Assembly: GCA_963741135.1 (NCBI GenBank)
Contig: CAVUHC010000008.1
Coordinates: forward strand, 372,001-436,000
DNA: 64,000 nt
DNA from: Gp6-AA40 sp963741135
Lineage (GTDB): Bacteria > Acidobacteriota > Vicinamibacteria > Vicinamibacterales > UBA2999
Direction: 5' to 3'
A program made the translations under genes and the position numbers. The notes beneath the pieces are model-generated. The model was not told where the DNA came from, made no database searches, and saw nothing but the letters and a program-made list of their open reading frames with translations. Of this stretch, positions 8,963-17,687 are shown one piece after another; position 1 is the stretch's first letter, and every line of letters starts with the position of its first letter.

Positions 8963-9145
8963 CTCAGACCCATCCGCCCGCGTGACCTCGACGTACCGCT
9001 CTTCCCCGTCGGTCGAGATGCGGAGCTGCCAGGGATTGCAGCAGACCTCGCAGTCCTGCACGAGCGTCCCCCGGATCTCGGGCTCGAGGTAGATCTCGAC
9101 CTCCTCGCCACAGTAGGGGCACGTGACGTGGAACTGCGAGTCCAT
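8960..9145 (-). CDS. CPXCG-motif cysteine-rich zinc-ribbon protein
   Basis: A 61-residue protein of the Cys_rich_CPXG family. After the start MDSQFHVTCPYCGEEVEIYL comes the first CPYCG knuckle (about residues 9-13), then a second pair in QDCEVCCNPW (about 33-40). Together these form a probable zinc ribbon. Length and the MDSQF-type start fit the family, so the ATG at 9145 is preferred over the upstream ATG at 9154. The biochemical role of the family is not established. Confidence 0.8.
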   Translation of the reverse strand: MDSQFHVTCPYCGEEVEIYLEPEIRGTLVQDCEVCCNPWQLRISTDGEERYVEVTRADGSE

Positions 9146-9217
9146 GAGGCGCAATCTTACCGGCTTGTGTGACCGGGATCACGCGCACCCGCTAAATTGC
9201 GATAGCATGCGAGCCGT

Positions 9218-9439
9218 TTGCCTACCGCCAGGAAAAAGCCCGCGAAGGTTGTCGAGAACACCAGCAGCGTCACAAAAGCGTTCCAGGAACTCCGGGAACT
9301 GATCGTGCGCGGCAACCTGCCGCCCGGCGCCTGGACTTGCGAACAGTCAATCTGCGGCGAGACACTGGACGGACACCACGGCACGCAGCACCCCAGGAGA
9401 CCCCAGGGCCGGATCGGCCCGGAAGAGGACGTCAGATGA
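9218..9439 (+). pseudogene. GntR-family regulator remnant (N-terminal end)
   Basis: The first 40 codons from TTG 9218 (VTKAFQELRELIVRGNLPPG) match the start of a GntR-type winged helix. After PPGAW the reading becomes unrelated to the family. In the next frame a trace resembling the recognition helix (GRTPRHAA, compare the family's SRTPVRxAL) is visible, suggesting indels. The frame ends within the start of the TonB-dependent receptor. It is therefore a truncated or frameshifted regulator placed immediately upstream of the receptor that a full copy might have controlled. Confidence 0.5.
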
Positions 9440-12400
9440 AGCGCATTCTCAGTGCTCTGTTCCCCGCATTCCTATTCCTCTGCCTGAGTCCGGCGTTGGC
9501 GTTCGCGCAGGCGGGATCCACCGCGCAGATCAGCGGCACCGTCAAGGACCAGAGCGGCGGCGTTCTGCCGGGTGTCGACGTCACCGTCACGCAGACCGAT
9601 ACGAGCTTCACACGAAGCGCCGTGTCCGATGAGAACGGCGGGTACGTGATCCCGAACCTCCCGGTCGGCCCGTATCGCCTCGAGGCGAATCTTCAGGGCT
9701 TCCGCGCCTACGTGCAGACGGGCATCGTGCTCACGGTCAACGCCACGCCGGCCATCAACGTGGTCATGGCGCTTGGCGAGGTCTCCGAGCAGATCTCGGT
9801 GAGGGCGAACGCGGCGATGGTCGAGACGCGCAGCACAGGCGTCGGCCAGTTGATCGAGAACCAGCGCGTGCTCGAGCTTCCGCTGAACGGCCGCCAGGTC
9901 ACCGACCTGCTGCTGCTGTCGCCCGGAGTCACCGTGAACACCGCAGGCGGTTTCGCTTCGAGCCGGAATTACCCGACCGTGCCGATTTCGGTCGCCGGTG
10001 GCTCGCCCGGGAGCACGGTCTACATGATGGATGGCGCCAGCCACAACGACCCGGGAACGAACTTCAACCTGCCGGTTCCGTTCCCCGATGCGTTGCAGGA
10101 GTTCCGCATTGAAACGAGCGCGCTGCAGGCGCGCTACGGACACCACGCATCCGCGATCGTGAACGTCGTCACCAAGTCGGGGACCAACGAGCTGCACGGC
10201 AGCGCGTTCGAGTTCATCCGCGACGGACGGTTCAACGCGAAGAACGCGTTCGCGCTGTCGAAGGACTCGTTGCGGCGCAACCAGTTCGGCGGCGCGATGG
10301 GCGGACCGATCGCGAAGAACAGGCTCTTCTTCTTCGGCGGGTACCAGGGAACGATCATCCACACGGATCCGAGCACGCTGCAGGCGTTCGTCCCGACCGC
10401 TGACATGTTGCGTGGAGACTTCACCGCCCTTGCGTCCCCGGCGTGCAACAGCGGCCGGCAGATCGCGCTGCGCGCCCCCTTCGTGAACAACCAGGTGAGC
10501 GCGGCGCAGCTCGATCCGGTCGCGCTGAAATACCTTCAGTACATTCCCGTGTCCACCGATCCCTGCGGCCGCTACCAGTACGGTTATCCGACGCCGAGCA
10601 AGGACCATCAGTTTGTCGGCCGTCTCGACTACCAGAAGAGTGCCAAACATTCACTCTACGGCCGGTACATGGACATCAACTACAAGCTGCCGAACTATTA
10701 CGACGGCAAGAACGCGCTGACGACGCCGAGCGTGGGCGTTGACAACCGTGGCCGCTCGATGGTGTTCGGCGACACGTATTCCCTGAGCAACTCGGTCATC
10801 AATTCGTTCCGTGCCACGGGCATCCGATCGATCAACTACCGGACCCCGTCGAAATTCGTGTCGCCCGTCGAAGTGGGCGCCAAGGTTTACACCACGCCGC
10901 TCGCGGGCGCGTTCACGAACCTGGGCGTCACCAACGCCTTCAGCATGGGCGGCGGCGGCAACAACAACGCCAAATACGACTACACCGTCTACGAGATCGC
11001 CGATGACGTCGACATGGTGAGAGGTTCCCACCAGTTCACGGTTGGCGTGAACTACCTTCACCAGGTGATGCACGTCTTCAACACCCAGTATTCGAACGGC
11101 CAGTTTTCATTTGACGGATCGGTCACCGGCTTGTCTCTGGCGGATTTCCTGGTCGGGCGAGTCGGGCAGTTACAGCAGGGCGCCGACGTGCATCTGAACG
11201 AGCGAGCACCCTATTTCGCGACCTATGTCCAGGACGCGTGGAAGGCGAGCTCGAAGCTGACGCTCAACTACGGGCTGCGCTGGGAACCGTACTTTCCGCT
11301 GACCAACGACGACGATCAGGTCCTGATTTTCGATCCCGCTCGATTTGCGTCGAATCAGCGCAGCAAGGTCTACGTGAATGCGCCGGCGGGACTCATCTTT
11401 CCGGGGGATGACGGGTTCCCGGGGCACGCGTCGAGCAAGGGCAACATGATGGGCCTCGGCCCGCGCTTCGGAATCGTCTACGATCCCCGCGGACAGGGTC
11501 GTGAAGTGATTCGGGGTGGATACTCGGTGGTGTACGACCAGCCGGCGATGTTCCACCACATCCGCAGCGCGAGTGTTCCGCCCTGGGGGTCGCTCATCAC
11601 GTTGAACAACGTGTCGCTCTCGGATCCGTACTCAGCCTACCCGGGAGGCAATCCGTTCCCGCTGCCGGTTGACAAGAACGCCACATTCCCACTCAACGGC
11701 ACGTACTGGACGCAACAGCTCGAGGCCGACCCGCCGCGGACGCAGCATTTCAACGTGAGCTTCCAGCAGCAGTACGCGGAGAACTGGTCGCTGACCGCGA
11801 GCTACTTCGGGAATCGGACCGCGCACATCTGGAACGGCATGGAAATCAATCCGGCTGTGTATACCGCTGATGCGACCGCTGCGAACACAAACCAGAGGCG
11901 GTTGCTCTATCTCCAGAATCCTGACCAGGGGAAATACTTCGCGTCGGTCACGCAGCTCAATATGGATGGGTCCGCGAAATATGACGGCCTCCTCCTCGCG
12001 GTGCAGAAGCGCCTGAGCAACAATTACAGCCTGACAACGAACTACACGCTGTCGAAGTGCATCAACGACGGCGACCCGCAGCAGTTCCTGGATCCGCTGT
12101 ATTCGCACCCGGGCGACCCGAAGGCGGATCGCGGTCCGTGCGCGGGCGACCGGCGGCACGTGCTGAACACCACGCTGGTGCTGAATACCCCCACGTTTGC
12201 CTCGCGCCGGATGAACGCGATTGCGGGCGGCTGGCAGGTATCGGGACTCTTCCAGGCCCTGAGCGGCAGCCCGCTGAACGTTACGATCGGCCGTGACCAG
12301 GCGCTGACGGGCGCGCAGAACCAGCGCCCGAACGTCAGTGGCGACTGGGAGGTCGCGAACCCGACCAACGACATGTATTTCAATACCTCGGCCTTCTCGC

Positions 12401-12696
12401 TGCCGGCGCCGGGAACGTATGGGAATCTCGGACGTAATGCACTGAGAGGCCCCGGCACGTGGAGGGTCGACTCGGCGGTGAGCCGCAAGTTTACAATTTC
12501 AGGGAGCCGCCAGTTCGAGTTGCGCGTGGAGGCGTTCAACCTGTTCAACCGTGTTGGGCCAGGCGTGACGCAGCAGATCAACGGATTTGGCGGCGTCGGT
12601 CTGCCGAACACGACCTTCACGAACACGTTGTTCGGCCGAATCACGACGGCAGGCGACCCGCGCATCATGCAGTTCGCGTTGAAGTATCTGTTCTAG
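9436..12696 (+). CDS. TonB-dependent receptor with carboxypeptidase-regulatory domain
   Basis: A 1086-residue outer-membrane receptor. A Sec signal ends near residue 25 (LSPALAFAQ). Residues of about 28-115 form a CarboxypepD_reg-like beta sandwich (ISGTVKDQSGGVLPGVDVTV). The plug domain follows at about 120-240 (LPLNGRQVTDLLLLSPGVTV, then FRIETSALQARYGHHASAIV and VVTKSGTNELHGSAFEF), and the rest is a large beta barrel. The protein ends FALKYLF with a terminal aromatic, as expected for barrel insertion. The start ATG 9436 gives a proper signal peptide; extending upstream to 9337 would remove it. Receptors of this layout import glycans or other large substrates. The substrate here is unknown. 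A GntR remnant precedes it and secreted proteins follow. Confidence 0.9.
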   Translation: MKRILSALFPAFLFLCLSPALAFAQAGSTAQISGTVKDQSGGVLPGVDVTVTQTDTSFTRSAVSDENGGYVIPNLPVGPYRLEANLQGFRAYVQTGIVLTVNATPAINVVMALGEVSEQISVRANAAMVETRSTGVGQLIENQRVLELPLNGRQVTDLLLLSPGVTVNTAGGFASSRNYPTVPISVAGGSPGSTVYMMDGASHNDPGTNFNLPVPFPDALQEFRIETSALQARYGHHASAIVNVVTKSGTNELHGSAFEFIRDGRFNAKNAFALSKDSLRRNQFGGAMGGPIAKNRLFFFGGYQGTIIHTDPSTLQAFVPTADMLRGDFTALASPACNSGRQIALRAPFVNNQVSAAQLDPVALKYLQYIPVSTDPCGRYQYGYPTPSKDHQFVGRLDYQKSAKHSLYGRYMDINYKLPNYYDGKNALTTPSVGVDNRGRSMVFGDTYSLSNSVINSFRATGIRSINYRTPSKFVSPVEVGAKVYTTPLAGAFTNLGVTNAFSMGGGGNNNAKYDYTVYEIADDVDMVRGSHQFTVGVNYLHQVMHVFNTQYSNGQFSFDGSVTGLSLADFLVGRVGQLQQGADVHLNERAPYFATYVQDAWKASSKLTLNYGLRWEPYFPLTNDDDQVLIFDPARFASNQRSKVYVNAPAGLIFPGDDGFPGHASSKGNMMGLGPRFGIVYDPRGQGREVIRGGYSVVYDQPAMFHHIRSASVPPWGSLITLNNVSLSDPYSAYPGGNPFPLPVDKNATFPLNGTYWTQQLEADPPRTQHFNVSFQQQYAENWSLTASYFGNRTAHIWNGMEINPAVYTADATAANTNQRRLLYLQNPDQGKYFASVTQLNMDGSAKYDGLLLAVQKRLSNNYSLTTNYTLSKCINDGDPQQFLDPLYSHPGDPKADRGPCAGDRRHVLNTTLVLNTPTFASRRMNAIAGGWQVSGLFQALSGSPLNVTIGRDQALTGAQNQRPNVSGDWEVANPTNDMYFNTSAFSLPAPGTYGNLGRNALRGPGTWRVDSAVSRKFTISGSRQFELRVEAFNLFNRVGPGVTQQINGFGGVGLPNTTFTNTLFGRITTAGDPRIMQFALKYLF

Positions 12697-12713
12697 GCCC
12701 GGAAGGAATTCAC

Positions 12714-13112
12714 ATGACATCAACGCGGACGGCAACGGTAGTCATCGCGGTCCTGACGATGGTCGCGGCGGGCGTGGCCAGTAACGCCTTTGCGCATCAC
12801 TCGCAGTCGCAGTTCGAGCCGGAGACGACGCTCTCGATCGAGGGCACCCTCACAAAGGCCAGTTGGAGCAATCCTCACACGCTGTTTTTCGTCGAAGGCA
12901 AGCGTGTCGGCGGTACCGACGCTGCTCAGGAATGGGTCGTCGAAGGGCCGTCCCCGCGCCAGCTGGAAACGAAGGGGTGGGGCAGGGCGGTCTCGAAGGT
13001 GGGCGACAAGGTCACGTTCGAAGGACGTCCGCGTCGTGACGGGAAGCCGGAGCTCCTGCTCCTCAGCGTCACGCTTGCCGATGGGAAGACCTTTTCCTTT
13101 AAACCGGACTAG
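12714..13112 (+). CDS. DUF6152 family secreted protein (copy 1)
   Basis: A 132-residue exported protein. The signal peptide ends ASNAFA, so cleavage leaves HHSQSQFEP as the mature N-terminus. A small beta-barrel-like domain follows (IEGTLTKASWSNPHTLFFVE, KVGDKVTFEGRPRRDGKPE). The His-His start and the later Pro-His are shared with copies at 18979 and 27871. The start ATG 12714 has GGAAGGAA upstream, 17 bp after the receptor gene, so the two are probably cotranscribed. The stop TAG at 13110-13112 lies inside a 27-bp tandem repeat, and the frame would continue to another TAG at 13164. The family's function is unknown; metal binding is my inference. Confidence 0.8.
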   Translation: MTSTRTATVVIAVLTMVAAGVASNAFAHHSQSQFEPETTLSIEGTLTKASWSNPHTLFFVEGKRVGGTDAAQEWVVEGPSPRQLETKGWGRAVSKVGDKVTFEGRPRRDGKPELLLLSVTLADGKTFSFKPD

Positions 13113-13166
13113 GAGACAGTTGCCTTCAAACCGGATTCGCAGACAGTCTCTTTCAAGCCGGAGTAG
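13092..13166 (+). repeat. 27-bp tandem repeat at the DUF6152 C-terminus
   Basis: Nearly three 27-bp units each encode nine residues ending FKPD/FKPE. In the first unit the codon after FKPD is TAG; in the second it is TCG (Ser). The last unit also supplies the GGAG ribosome-binding site of the next gene. Confidence 0.65.
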
Positions 13167-13169
13167 CCA

Positions 13170-14651
13170 ATGAAGGTTCTGCTCGCGGCGGCATTGGCCG
13201 TCCTTGTCGCGCCGGGCGTCGCACCAGCTCAAACGAAGGTTCCCGCCGCATTCCTCGGCACGTGGGCAAGTCTCGGATTGAATCCCGGTCCGCCGCCGCT
13301 CGGCGCGCCGCCCACGGAGCTTCCGTACCAGGAGATCGACAAGAAGCTGGCTGACTTTGTCCAACCCTGGGCGCTGGCGCAGCACGACGCTCTCGAATGG
13401 AATACCGACGACACAGGCCAGGTCTGCAAACTCGATGGCATCTTCCGTCAGGGACATGGCACCGGCGCGGGCAATTTTCGATTCGTCGAAACGCCGGACA
13501 AGCTGTACCAGGTCTGGTCGTCGGTCGATGAACATGGACTGCAGCGCATCTACCTCAACTCGCCGCATCCGCGTAATGTGCCGCTCACCTGGAATGGGGA
13601 CTCACGTGGCCGTGTCGAAAATGACGACACCTTCATCGTCGACACCATCGGATTCAACGACAAGTCGTGGCTGAACTCCGATCGATGGGCGCATTCCGAG
13701 GAACTGCATGTCATCGAGCGGTACCGGTTGTACGGCGACGGCGCCTATATCCAGCTCCGAGTATTCGTTGACGATCGAAGGGCATTGAAGGCCCCGTACA
13801 CCTACACCCGCTACTACCGAAAGGTGGCGGAACCGACTGAAGGCGGCGAGAGCGTTTGCAACGAGAACACGCCTGAAGAGGATCTCTGGAGCATTCGACG
13901 CGACAAGCTGCTTGCGGAGCATGATGCGAAGCTTGTCGCGCTCATGGCGAAGTACGCGAACGAGCCGCTTCCGAGGGGTCCCGCCCCCGCACCGCCCGCG
14001 ACGCCGACGTCCACGCAGACGACAGCGCCCGCCGATGCCGCCAAGCTGCGCGCACTCGCCGGCATTTATGAAGCGCTGCCGGCAGGCGCGGCGCTGCCGG
14101 GAGGACTGAGAGCCGCCGGCCGGTTGTCCGATCTCGCGCTGCTGCCTGCCGCGCAGGAGACGGCGAAATCGAGAAACCTCGAATTCGATCCAGCGAAACA
14201 CTGCATGGTCGTCGGGCCATTCCGGATGATGGCGAGAGACGATACCCGGTTCGAGGCGCTGACGAGCGCGAATCGCGTCACGCTGCTGTTTGAAAACATC
14301 GCGTTGGGCAACAAGCGCGAGATCTATCTCGGACGGCGCGAGCATTCCACCAAGGATCCGACGTACCTGGGAGACTCGATCGGTCGCTGGGAAGGTGACA
14401 CGCTCGTCGTGGACACGACCAGCTTCAACGACAGCAGGGCGTGGCTCAACGATGCGGGTGCACCGCACAGCGAGGCGTTGCATCTTGTCGAACGCATTCG
14501 TCCCGTGCAGGCGGGAAGGTATCTCGAATACCAGGTGACCGCCGACGACGCGAAGGCACTTGCGAAGCCCTACACGTATACGCGCTATTTCCAGCGTTCC
14601 AACCAGGAGTTGCAGGAAGACTTCTGCGAAGACCGCGTCGCGACCCGCTGA
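13170..14651 (+). CDS. Secreted protein with duplicated domain, unknown function
   Basis: A 493-residue exported protein with a signal peptide ending near APAQ (residue 21). Two homologous halves each carry a signature: GDSRGRVENDDTFIVDTIGF at about 145-165 and GDSIGRWEGDTLVVDTTSFN at about 407-426. Each signature is followed by a HSEELHVIERYR- or HSEALHLVERIR-type stretch and KAPYTYTRYYRK or AKPYTYTRYFQR. A Pro/Thr-rich linker (about 270-292) separates the halves. The same signature occurs once in the protein at 39835. The fold and role are unknown to me. ATG 13170 has GGAG nine bases upstream and the gene is cotranscribed with the DUF6152 gene. Confidence 0.75.
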   Translation: MKVLLAAALAVLVAPGVAPAQTKVPAAFLGTWASLGLNPGPPPLGAPPTELPYQEIDKKLADFVQPWALAQHDALEWNTDDTGQVCKLDGIFRQGHGTGAGNFRFVETPDKLYQVWSSVDEHGLQRIYLNSPHPRNVPLTWNGDSRGRVENDDTFIVDTIGFNDKSWLNSDRWAHSEELHVIERYRLYGDGAYIQLRVFVDDRRALKAPYTYTRYYRKVAEPTEGGESVCNENTPEEDLWSIRRDKLLAEHDAKLVALMAKYANEPLPRGPAPAPPATPTSTQTTAPADAAKLRALAGIYEALPAGAALPGGLRAAGRLSDLALLPAAQETAKSRNLEFDPAKHCMVVGPFRMMARDDTRFEALTSANRVTLLFENIALGNKREIYLGRREHSTKDPTYLGDSIGRWEGDTLVVDTTSFNDSRAWLNDAGAPHSEALHLVERIRPVQAGRYLEYQVTADDAKALAKPYTYTRYFQRSNQELQEDFCEDRVATR

Positions 14652-14794
14652 CGCCTGTAAGTCGGTAGGGGCGGGTCCTTCCGATCGCGTTGGAGATTTC
14701 AGCGATTGGCGACCTCGTCCCGTCGCCGACTTTCATATGACTGTTTGCATGGGCACGAACCGCGTTGCGAACGAAGCGGCGGCGTGTCCAGCCC

Positions 14795-15384
14795 ATGTGG
14801 ATAAGCATCGCGTTCATCAGCACGGCGGCCCTCTTCGTCGGCTTGACGATTGTCACGCTCTACCACCAGCGGTGGGCGCGGCGGCTGCCGGCGCTCGAGG
14901 AGCTCGCCGCACCGGCAGACAGCTTGCCGACGAGGACGGTCAAGCTGGGCCTGCTCCTGCACCGCTCCGGAAGGCGAACGCGCGCGTTCCTCGGCGGAGC
15001 GGAGGTGGAGTGCCACTGGGGTACGACCGTACCGCGCATGATCAGGAACACTGAGAAGAACTACTTCGCCGCTGTCGATTTCAGGCTGGCGCCGGTGGTG
15101 TCGGGCGCGATTGTGTTCACGTTGGTCTTCGGCACGTCCATCTTTGGCCTCTGGACGGGAACCGCCGCCGGCATCGCCGCGGGGCTCGCGCCGTGGTCGT
15201 TGGCCCTCCCAGCAGTGGTCTTCGCGCGGCGATTGGGATGGTCTCCTGCCAGTGCGGCGATCACACCCCTGTTGTACCCGGTCCTGTTCTTCGCGCTCGT
15301 GAACTCGGCCGTCGTCACGCTTCGGCAGCGGGGCGTCCGGTGGCGCGACACGCTCCGTCCTTTTCTGCCCGGAGCGGGGGGTAA
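14795..15384 (+). pseudogene. Glycosyltransferase family 2 remnant lacking its catalytic core
   Basis: Residues 1-45 (MWISIAFISTAALFVGLTIV, then YHQRWARRLPALEEL) look like the N-terminal membrane helix of a membrane GT2 enzyme of the hopanoid-associated type. They are joined directly to the C-terminal part (RTVKLGLLLHRSGRRTRAFL, VECHWGTTVPRMIRNTEKNY and three membrane helices ending NSAVVTLRQRGVRWRDT). The DXD and QxxRW-containing core expected between them (about 170 residues) is absent, and the join is in frame. A single shift near 15363 then hides the stop TAA at 15382-15384, letting the frame run on into the next gene. The deletion is inferred from memory of the family. Confidence 0.55.
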
Positions 15385-15406
15385 TATATGCGCGGCGGAG
15401 AAGGGC

Positions 15407-17656
15407 ATGCAGCAACTGACGAATGGCCGAATTCGGATCCTGGTGCTCGGCGCCGCGTTGGGCGGATTGGTCGGGGCGGCGTCGATGCGATCGCTGAGCG
15501 CGCAGCAGGGCCAGCGCCCGGCACCGCCGCAGGGCTACATCACCGGTGTCGTGCGTACCGACAGCGTTCCCCAGGCCGGCGTCTGGGTGATCGCCGAGAC
15601 GAAGGATCTGCCGACGCCGTTCACGAAGATCGTCGTCACCGACGATCGGGGACGCTTCATGCTGCCGGAACTGCCTGCGGCCACCTACAGCGTCTGGGTG
15701 CGCGGCTACGGCCTCGTCGACTCGCCGAAGGTTCAGATGAACCCGGGGCCGACGTCGCTGACCTTAATCGCCACGCCTGCGCGCACGCCGCAGGAAGCGG
15801 CGAAGGTGTATCCCGGCAACTACTGGCTGTCGCTCATGGAGCCGCCGGCCGCGCGCGAGTTCCCTGGCACCGGCGAGAACGGCCTCGGCGCTGCGATGCT
15901 TACGCAGAACCACTGGATCAACTCGCTCAAGTCCGACTGCAACTTCTGCCATCAGCTTGGCAATCAGCTCACGCGCAGCGTCGATCACATCTTCAAGGCA
16001 AAGCCGGAGCTGAAGTCGCACGAGGAAGCGTGGGAGTGGCGGCTCGGGACCGGCGTGCGCGGCACCGCGATGTACTCGGTGCTGACCAACCAGGGGAAGG
16101 TGCGGCCGCTGCGGACGTTTGCCGACTGGACCGAACGCGTGGCGAAGGGCGAAGTTCCGCCACCGCCGCCCCGACCGAGCGGGCAGGAGCGCAACCTGGT
16201 GCTGACGCTGTGGGACTGGGGCACGGATCACTCGTTCATGCACGACGAGGTCGCGACCGACAAACGTCATCCGACGGTAAACGCATACGGACCGATTTAC
16301 GCGGTGTCGGCCGGTCACGGGACGCTCGTGATCCTCGACCCGCTGACGAACCGGACCGAGGAAATCGAGATTCCGACGCGCGCGCCGCGCGCCGAGGTGC
16401 CCTCGCGATTTCCGAACCCCACTCGTCCATCGCTCTGGTGGGGTGACACCCATCTATGGGGGAATCCGCCGTACAACCCCGCCGATCCGCACAACCCGAT
16501 GCTCGACAGCAAGGGGCGCGTGTGGATCACATCGAAGATTCGTCCGAATCAGGATCCGTCGTGGTGCAGCGATCCTTCGAACAAGTACGCGGCGTGGTTC
16601 CCGCTGCGCAACAGCGGACGGCAGGCGTCCGTCTACGATCCGAAGACGAAGCAGTTCACGCTCATCGATACCTGCTTTTCGACGCATCACCTGCAGTTCG
16701 ACAACGATGCAAATGAGACCGTCTACTTCAACGAGCTGACCGGTCCGATCTTTGGCTGGATCGACACGAAGATCTTCGACGAGACGAAAGACGAGCAGAA
16801 AGCGGTCGGCTGGTGCGGTCAGGTGGTCGATACCAACGGCGACGGCCGGATCACGCGTCCATGGAACCGTGTCGCCGGTCGCGGTCAGTCGATCCTCTAT
16901 CAGGGCGATACCGCGGCCGGCGGTGCCAATACGGACGGGCGCGGCGGCGGTGGACTGGATCCGTCGCTCGATACCGAGGTCGACTTCAACCTCTATTCGG
17001 CCGTGCCGAGTCCAGTCGACAACTCGATCTGGGGCGTGTCCGAACGCTTCCCGGGCTATCTGGTGCGCGTCGATCGGGGCGGCAATCCGCCCGAGAGCTG
17101 CCATGCCGAAGTGTTCCGCGTGCCCGAGCCCGGATTCGATCCGCGCGGCGTCGATGTCGATACCAACGGCGTGGTCTGGACGGCGCTCGCGGCAAGCAGC
17201 CATCTCGCCAGTTTCGATCGGCGCAAATGCAAAGGCACCGTCGGCCGCACGATCGACGGCAGCGAGTGCCGCGAAGGCTGGACGCTCTATCAGACGAACG
17301 GCCCGAGGCTGAAAGGCACCGACATTCCCGCCGACTTCCACTATTTCAACTGGGTCGATCAGCACGGCATCCTCGGCCTCGGCGCGAACAGGCCGTTGGC
17401 AACGGGATCGAATTCGGATTCCCTGCTCGTGCTCGATCCGCAGACGCGCGAATGGATCACGATGCGCGTGCCCTATCCGCTCGGGTTCTACTCACGCGGC
17501 ATGGATGGCCGCATCGACGATCCGAACGCCGGCTGGAAGGGACGCGCCCTCTACGCGAACTACGGAACGCACTTCGTGTGGCATATCGAAGGTGGAAAAG
17601 GCACCAGGGGAAAGCTGGTCAAATTCCAGCTTCGTCCCGACCCTCTCGCGCGATGA
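15407..17656 (+). CDS. Secreted carboxypeptidase-regulatory / heme-motif / beta-propeller protein
   Basis: A 749-residue exported protein. A signal anchor (ILVLGAALGGLVGAASMRSL) is followed at about 38-115 by a CarboxypepD_reg-like domain (GYITGVVRTDSVPQAGVWVI). Next, SDCNFCHQLGNQLTR holds a single CxxCH site typical of covalently bound c-type heme. From about residue 300 to the end there are repeated blades resembling a streptogramin-lyase/NHL propeller (GRVWITSKI, SVYDPKTKQFTLIDTCFSTH, VDTNGVVWTALAASS). ATG 15407 is chosen for GGAG six bases upstream and the proper export signal. It is 31 bp before the MBL gene and probably in one operon with it. I do not know the substrate; an electron-transfer role is inferred from CxxCH only. 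Confidence 0.75.
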   Translation: MQQLTNGRIRILVLGAALGGLVGAASMRSLSAQQGQRPAPPQGYITGVVRTDSVPQAGVWVIAETKDLPTPFTKIVVTDDRGRFMLPELPAATYSVWVRGYGLVDSPKVQMNPGPTSLTLIATPARTPQEAAKVYPGNYWLSLMEPPAAREFPGTGENGLGAAMLTQNHWINSLKSDCNFCHQLGNQLTRSVDHIFKAKPELKSHEEAWEWRLGTGVRGTAMYSVLTNQGKVRPLRTFADWTERVAKGEVPPPPPRPSGQERNLVLTLWDWGTDHSFMHDEVATDKRHPTVNAYGPIYAVSAGHGTLVILDPLTNRTEEIEIPTRAPRAEVPSRFPNPTRPSLWWGDTHLWGNPPYNPADPHNPMLDSKGRVWITSKIRPNQDPSWCSDPSNKYAAWFPLRNSGRQASVYDPKTKQFTLIDTCFSTHHLQFDNDANETVYFNELTGPIFGWIDTKIFDETKDEQKAVGWCGQVVDTNGDGRITRPWNRVAGRGQSILYQGDTAAGGANTDGRGGGGLDPSLDTEVDFNLYSAVPSPVDNSIWGVSERFPGYLVRVDRGGNPPESCHAEVFRVPEPGFDPRGVDVDTNGVVWTALAASSHLASFDRRKCKGTVGRTIDGSECREGWTLYQTNGPRLKGTDIPADFHYFNWVDQHGILGLGANRPLATGSNSDSLLVLDPQTREWITMRVPYPLGFYSRGMDGRIDDPNAGWKGRALYANYGTHFVWHIEGGKGTRGKLVKFQLRPDPLAR

Positions 17657-17687
17657 GCGATTCAACCTACTTGATGGAGACACGCAC

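Noticed and set aside
9337..12696. Receptor start at 9337
   Set aside because: It would place 33 polar residues before the signal peptide; ATG 9436 gives a normal signal.
14765..17656. A single 963-residue fusion protein
   Set aside because: The first 200 codons are a glycosyltransferase remnant whose stop is hidden by a one-base shift. A strong ribosome site and signal sequence mark an independent start at 15407.
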